Shown one piece after another: positions 13,432 through 16,516 of a stretch of DNA of 16,516 nucleotides. Position numbers and translations under genes: made by a program. The stretch's first letter is position 1, and every line of letters begins with the position of its first letter. The stretch comes from Gemmatimonadales bacterium (lineage in GTDB: Bacteria > Gemmatimonadota > Gemmatimonadetes > Gemmatimonadales > GWC2-71-9), in NCBI GenBank assembly GCA_025924275.1, contig JAICEH010000018.1, positions 1-16,516 on the forward strand, given 5' to 3'. The notes under the pieces were generated by a model that saw nothing but the letters and a program-made list of their open reading frames with translations, searched no databases and was not told where the DNA came from.

Positions 13432-14046
13432 TCAGTAGGCAATGGCGAACCGGCTGAAGCCCGGGATGTCGGCCTCGAGCTCGTCGAGGTCCTCGAATCG
13501 CAGCGTGACCAGGCGCTCGAACGGATCGCCCGCGCTCCGCTGGCGCCAGACGTAGATCTCGCCCTCGAGCGCCTCGTCCTCCCCGTCCACATCGCCGTCG
13601 TCGTCGAGGTCGTCATCGGCCTCGGCATACTCGAGCTCGAGCTCCGCGGGCTCCGCGGGGCTGAACCGGAGGCCCGCCGGCTCGAACTCGAAGAGGAGGA
13701 GGGCCGGATCCACCACCCGGATGGTGATTTCCACCGAGTCCTGCGGGCCGAAGGGCGTGCCGTCGGGATAGGTCAGCAGCGCGCCTGACGCCACCCGGAA
13801 CCGCAGGTACTCCTCCCCGGCGTTGCCCTCGGGGTCCTCGAACCAGATCCGCGCCTCGCCATCCCGGTCCGCGTAGGCCCAGAAGGTGACCTCGGGATTC
13901 CAGACCGGCGGGCTCGTGGCCGCCAGCCGGAGGATGGTGAGTTCCTCGGGCGGCTTGACGACCTCCCCGGGCCCGTTCGAGTCGCTGCAGCCGGCCGCGG
14001 CCAGGGCGGCCGTGGCCAGGATGGGGAACCAGGGATTGCGTCGCAT
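13432..14046 (-). CDS. ZU5-like beta-sandwich lipoprotein with Asp-rich loop
   Basis: A 204-aa lipoprotein. The signal ends LAAAGC (Cys20) and a short Ser/Gly/Pro linker follows. The mature part is beta-rich and resembles the bacterial ZU5-like pattern. GPQDSVEITIRVVDP is the first conserved strand pair, FEFEPAGLRFSPAEPAELELEY the central one, and the C-terminal GFSRFAIAY the characteristic end. Between strands (about 143-157) lies an acidic loop with D-x-D-x-D-G spacing (DLDDDGDVDGED), like calcium-binding dockerin or thrombospondin-3 loops. The ZU5 call comes from pattern memory and is moderately sure; calcium binding is inferred. The ATG at 14046 lies 40 nt after the regulator stop; a perfect 12-bp palindrome occupies that gap. 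A 3-nt gap leads to the TPR gene. Confidence 0.75.
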   Translation of the reverse strand: MRRNPWFPILATAALAAAGCSDSNGPGEVVKPPEELTILRLAATSPPVWNPEVTFWAYADRDGEARIWFEDPEGNAGEEYLRFRVASGALLTYPDGTPFGPQDSVEITIRVVDPALLLFEFEPAGLRFSPAEPAELELEYAEADDDLDDDGDVDGEDEALEGEIYVWRQRSAGDPFERLVTLRFEDLDELEADIPGFSRFAIAY

Positions 14047-14059
14047 CGTCGCCTCGGTG

Positions 14060-14071
14060 TGCGGGCCCGCA
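14060..14071. other. 12-bp palindrome in the regulator/lipoprotein gap
   Basis: TGCGGGCCCGCA is perfectly self-complementary and lies inside the 40-nt gap between the sigma-54-type regulator and the ZU5-like lipoprotein. It could be a mRNA-processing or attenuation hairpin or a protein-binding site, but chance in GC-rich DNA is possible. Confidence 0.35.
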
Positions 14072-14086
14072 GGCGCCGCGTGGTGG

Positions 14087-15421
14087 TCATTCGTCATTGC
14101 CGCCCCCCAGGAGGCGGAGGAGCCGGGGTCGGCTGATGCCGAGCCGGCGTGCGGCCTCGCTCTTGTTGCCGCCGGTCTCCTCCAGCATCGCGCGGACCGC
14201 GGCGCGGGCGATGGTCGCCAAGTCAGCGGGGAAGGGCAACCGCCCGTCCCCCGGCGCCTCGCCGGCGTCGAGCCGGAGTTCCGCCGGGTCGATCGTCCCG
14301 GGGGCGGAAAGCACCAGTGCCCGCTCCACCGCATTCCGGAGCTCGCGCACGTTGCCGGGCCAGCGGTGCCGGCGGAGGGCCGCCCGCACCTCGGCGGAGA
14401 GGGCAGGCACCGGGAGGCCGTACTGCGTCGCGAGCCGGTTCACGAAGGCCTCCGCGAGCACCTCCACGTCCCCTTCCCGCTCCCGGAGCGGCGGCAGCGA
14501 GATCGCCACGACGTGCAGCCGGTAGAACAGGTCCTCGCGAAACTCCCCCCGGCGCACGGCGGCCGGCAGGTCCACGTGGGTGGCGGCCACCACGCGCACG
14601 TCCACGCGCTTCGCTGCCTGCCCGCCCACCCGCCGGATCTCGCGGGCCTCCAGCGCCCGGAGCAGCTTGGCCTGCAGCTCGAGCGGCAGGTGCCCCACTT
14701 CGTCGAGGAAGAGCGTGCCCGCGTCGGCCAGCTCGAACAGGCCCGGCTTGGCGGCAACCGCGCCGGTGAACGCCCCCCGCTCGTGGCCGAAGAGCTCGCT
14801 CTCCATCAGGTTCGCCGGGATCGCGGCGCAGTTCACCTCCACGAACGGCCCGGCGGCGCGCGGCGAGTGGTAGTGGATCGCCCGGGCGAGCAGCTCCTTC
14901 CCCGTGCCGGTCTCCCCCCCGAGGAGCAGCGACACGTCGCGATGCCGCGCCACCCGCTCGGCGTGGTCCAGGGCCTTCCGCAGGGCGGGGCTGCGGCCGA
15001 TGATCGCCGCGAACCCGCTGGTGCGGCGCTCGTCCTCCGCCCAGCGCTCGGCCTCCGCCGCCCTCCCCGCGTCCCGCCCCGCCCGCTCGAGCGTACGGCG
15101 GAGGAGCTCGAGGTCCTCCGGCAGCGCGAAGTAGTCCGCCGCCCCGCGTTGCAGCGCCCCCGCGGCGAGGCGATGGTCGGTGGACGCGCCGACGAGGTAG
15201 CACGGCGCCCCGTTCACCGCGGGCAGCGCGGCGAGCAGGTCGAGTCCTTCCGGCTCGGCGCCGCCCGCGAGCACGAGGACTGCGGCCGCTCCGGGCGGCA
15301 GCGAGCCCTCGCCGTCCCAGACGAGGACGCTGCCGCCCAGCTCCCCGACCAGGCCAGCGCACGCCGTGCGGAACGAGTCGGAGCGGAGCACCGTGGCCAC
15401 CCACCACGCCGCTCCGCTCAC
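14087..15421 (-). CDS. Sigma-54-type enhancer-binding regulator with pseudo-receiver domain
   Basis: A 444-aa NtrC-type activator. Residues about 1-120 form a receiver-like domain, but the phospho-acceptor Asp at the end of strand 3 is absent (VLVLAGG, about 48-54). The conserved strand-5 Lys is also replaced (YFALP), so phosphorylation in the usual way is unlikely. The AAA+ domain is complete: Walker A GETGTGKE (169-176), GAFTGA loop contacting sigma-54 (216-221), Walker B LFLDE (237-241), FREDLFYRL arginine region (294-302) and WPGNVREL (354-361). A Fis-type helix-turn-helix is at about 418-438 (NKSEAARRLGISRPRLLRLL). The GTG at 15421 has GGGAG at 15429-15433 with a 7-nt spacer. It sits 27 nt after a lipoprotein gene and upstream of two more lipoproteins and a TPR gene. 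Confidence 0.95.
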   Translation of the reverse strand: MSGAAWWVATVLRSDSFRTACAGLVGELGGSVLVWDGEGSLPPGAAAVLVLAGGAEPEGLDLLAALPAVNGAPCYLVGASTDHRLAAGALQRGAADYFALPEDLELLRRTLERAGRDAGRAAEAERWAEDERRTSGFAAIIGRSPALRKALDHAERVARHRDVSLLLGGETGTGKELLARAIHYHSPRAAGPFVEVNCAAIPANLMESELFGHERGAFTGAVAAKPGLFELADAGTLFLDEVGHLPLELQAKLLRALEAREIRRVGGQAAKRVDVRVVAATHVDLPAAVRRGEFREDLFYRLHVVAISLPPLREREGDVEVLAEAFVNRLATQYGLPVPALSAEVRAALRRHRWPGNVRELRNAVERALVLSAPGTIDPAELRLDAGEAPGDGRLPFPADLATIARAAVRAMLEETGGNKSEAARRLGISRPRLLRLLGGGNDE

Positions 15422-15428
15422 GACGCCG

Positions 15429-15433
15429 CTCCC
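15429..15433 (-). promoter_or_regulatory. Ribosome binding site deciding the regulator start
   Basis: On the minus strand GGGAG, then 7 nt, then GTG at 15421. It supports the GTG over the next internal GTG seven codons later. Confidence 0.5.
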
Positions 15434-15448
15434 GGCGGGCGCCGGGCC

Positions 15449-16213
15449 TCAGTCGTCGGATGATCCGTCGGAATCGTCGTCTTCAAAGGCCTCGACCGAC
15501 TGCGTGATGTTCTCCTTCACGATGCCCTCGTTGGCCCCGCCCTTGTTCGCCGTGGCGGGATCCACCAGGCCGGTCCCCGCCTCGTCGAGGAACCAGGTGG
15601 CGACGTCCACCAGCAGCGTGACGTTCACCGTGCCCGACTCGGCCACCACGAGCGCCGGCACCAGATCGTGCTCCTGCTCCACGTCGAGGTCGGTCTCGTA
15701 GGTGAACGGCGTGCCGTTGAACGTCCCCATGACCCGGATGCTCACCCCCGCGAAGTCGGGATGCGCGGCGAGGAAGGCGGCGTCCGCCGCATCGCCATCG
15801 TCCTCGGGCTTGTGGATCTCGAACTCGAGCTCGTCGTAGTGGCCGGTGTCCACCGCCACGGTGAGCTCGCGGGCGATCCCGGTGCCGAGCGGCAGGTCCA
15901 CCAGCACCGGCCCGACCTCGAGTTCCTCGCAGTCGTCGTCGCCGCCGGGCACGTCGTCAGCGCAATCGGTGGAGGACTCCGCGCGCTCGAACTCGATCTC
16001 CCGGAGCACGAGCTGCGCCGAGGTGAGCACCAGCGTGTTCTCCCCGATCGTGATCGTCTCGTCGAGCGAGAGCCCCGGTGCCCCGGCCGGCGCGGTCGCC
16101 ACGCTCAAGGACACCTGCGAGCGCCCGTCCGGGCCGGTCCCGTTCCCGCCGTCGCTGCAGGCCGCGACCGCCAGCGCGCAGGTCGTGATGACTGCCAGTT
16201 CGATCCGTCGCAT
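15449..16213 (-). CDS. Acidic lipoprotein, conserved uncharacterised family
   Basis: A 254-aa lipoprotein. The signal ends AVAAC (Cys19), followed by a Gly/Asp linker. The mature part is beta-rich with distinctive blocks: LVLTSAQLVLREIEFE (61-76), a Cys84/Cys95 pair in an acidic loop, GPVLVDLPLGTG, VDTGHYDELEFEIHKP (121-136), ETDLDVEQEHDL, and LVDPATANKGGANEG (216-230). The C-terminus is strongly acidic (AFEDDDSDGSSDD). I recall similar proteins, with the ATANKGGAN block and an AFxDDDxDG end, as a recurring group in Gemmatimonadota-like genomes. A distant DUF4382-type relation is possible; no function is known. The ATG at 16213 is chosen because it directly starts the signal peptide. It is first in the minus-strand operon, 27 nt before the regulator. 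Confidence 0.8.
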   Translation of the reverse strand: MRRIELAVITTCALAVAACSDGGNGTGPDGRSQVSLSVATAPAGAPGLSLDETITIGENTLVLTSAQLVLREIEFERAESSTDCADDVPGGDDDCEELEVGPVLVDLPLGTGIARELTVAVDTGHYDELEFEIHKPEDDGDAADAAFLAAHPDFAGVSIRVMGTFNGTPFTYETDLDVEQEHDLVPALVVAESGTVNVTLLVDVATWFLDEAGTGLVDPATANKGGANEGIVKENITQSVEAFEDDDSDGSSDD

Positions 16214-16358
16214 GAGGCCCCCGTCGTGAAGTTCCCCGACCCCGGATGGGTCGTCGGGAGGGGGAAGGGCAACCCCGATGCCGACTCTGGGACAAACTCG
16301 CAAGTCGTTGTTCTGCAAATCCTTAAATCTCTACGAAGGGCTCCCGGTGCCGTGGGGT

Positions 16359-16394
16359 ACTGCATCGTTTCGTGATGGACTGCAACGATACGTT
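16359..16394. promoter_or_regulatory. Direct repeat at 20-bp spacing in the divergent promoter region
   Basis: ACTGCATCGTTTCG (16359-16372) and ACTGCAACGATACG (16379-16392) agree at 11 of 14 positions and are exactly 20 bp apart. They also contain ATCGTT (16364-16369) and AACGAT (16384-16389) as inverted arms. A small dyad, AACG-ATA-CGTT (16384-16394), overlaps the second copy. The 242-bp region (16214-16455) separates the minus-strand operon from a plus-strand lipoprotein gene and is clearly less GC-rich than the genes. I see no -24/-12 sigma-54 promoter with correct spacing in it, and no confident -35/-10 pair. Confidence 0.4.
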
Positions 16395-16455
16395 ACAGAT
16401 TCGGCGGTGGCCAGTCACCCCTAGATTGCCTCCGGTCCATCCTGATGGGGTCGCC

Positions 16456-16516
16456 ATGCGCCAACCGGTTCTCGGGTCGCTGCTGCTGCTGCTGGCAATC
16501 GTCGCCGCGTGTGAGC
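16456..16516 (+). CDS. Lipoprotein, N-terminal fragment cut by the window end
   Basis: Only 20 codons are visible: MRQPVLGSLLLLLAIVAACE. This is a typical lipoprotein signal with lipobox VAAC (Cys19). The ATG at 16456 has GGGG 5 nt upstream (16447-16450). It is divergent from the minus-strand operon and shares its control region. What follows cannot be said from this window. Confidence 0.7.
   Translation, partial: MRQPVLGSLLLLLAIVAACE

Noticed and set aside
16214..16455. Search for a sigma-54 (-24 GG / -12 GC) promoter that the operon's activator could use.
   Set aside because: The nearest pair on either strand has GG and GC 8 or 9 nt apart instead of 10, for example near 16289. None matches the flanking consensus.

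Overview
The window is 16.5 kb of very GC-rich, densely packed bacterial DNA. The secreted proteins have signal peptides ending in AQ-type junctions or lipoboxes. The recognisable families are an L,D-transpeptidase, DUF882, thioredoxin 2, DUF4112, DUF4403, an EF-G2-like GTPase, DinB, and acidic lipoproteins with a conserved C-terminal pattern. This mix looks to me like a Gram-negative of the Gemmatimonadota or a close relative. That is an inference from composition and family mix; there is no rRNA or other phylogenetic marker to settle it. I see no phage, IS, integrase, CRISPR, tRNA or rRNA, so this is chromosomal backbone rather than an island.

Left part (1-6965). A periplasmic L,D-transpeptidase (25-1743, +) converges, with 3 nt between stops, on a Tat-exported DUF882/MepK-type peptidase (1747-2310, -), which follows thioredoxin 2 (2324-2758, -). 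Divergent from trxC is a five-gene plus-strand operon (2875-6353): DUF4440-type lipoprotein, DUF4112 membrane protein, DUF4286-like protein, outer-membrane beta-barrel protein and exported alpha/beta hydrolase. All four junctions are 4-bp NTGA stop/start overlaps. A DUF1579-like secreted protein (6414-6965) and a DinB-fold protein (6971-7507) follow. The middle of the DinB gene is replaced or interrupted by a strongly palindromic GC-only element.

Middle part (7508-11077). A GC-rich hairpin separates DinB from a minus-strand pair, a stand-alone Bfd-like [2Fe-2S] protein overlapping an ATP-grasp protein by 4 bp. Divergent from it, behind a good sigma-70-type promoter, is an EF-G2-like translational GTPase whose G4 (NKxD) motif reads TAMD. 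Similar purine/pyrimidine hairpin tracts flank this gene.

Right part (11078-16213, minus strand). This is a tight five-gene operon, in transcription order: acidic lipoprotein, sigma-54-type enhancer-binding protein with a receiver-like domain lacking the phosphorylatable Asp, ZU5-like lipoprotein with an Asp-rich loop, TPR protein, and DUF4403 lipoprotein. It is divergent from a lipoprotein gene truncated by the window end (16456-16516, +). The shared 242-bp intergenic region carries a 14-bp direct repeat at 20-bp spacing. If the window holds an undescribed system, this regulator/lipoprotein/TPR/DUF4403 operon is my best candidate; the Bfd/ATP-grasp pair is second.
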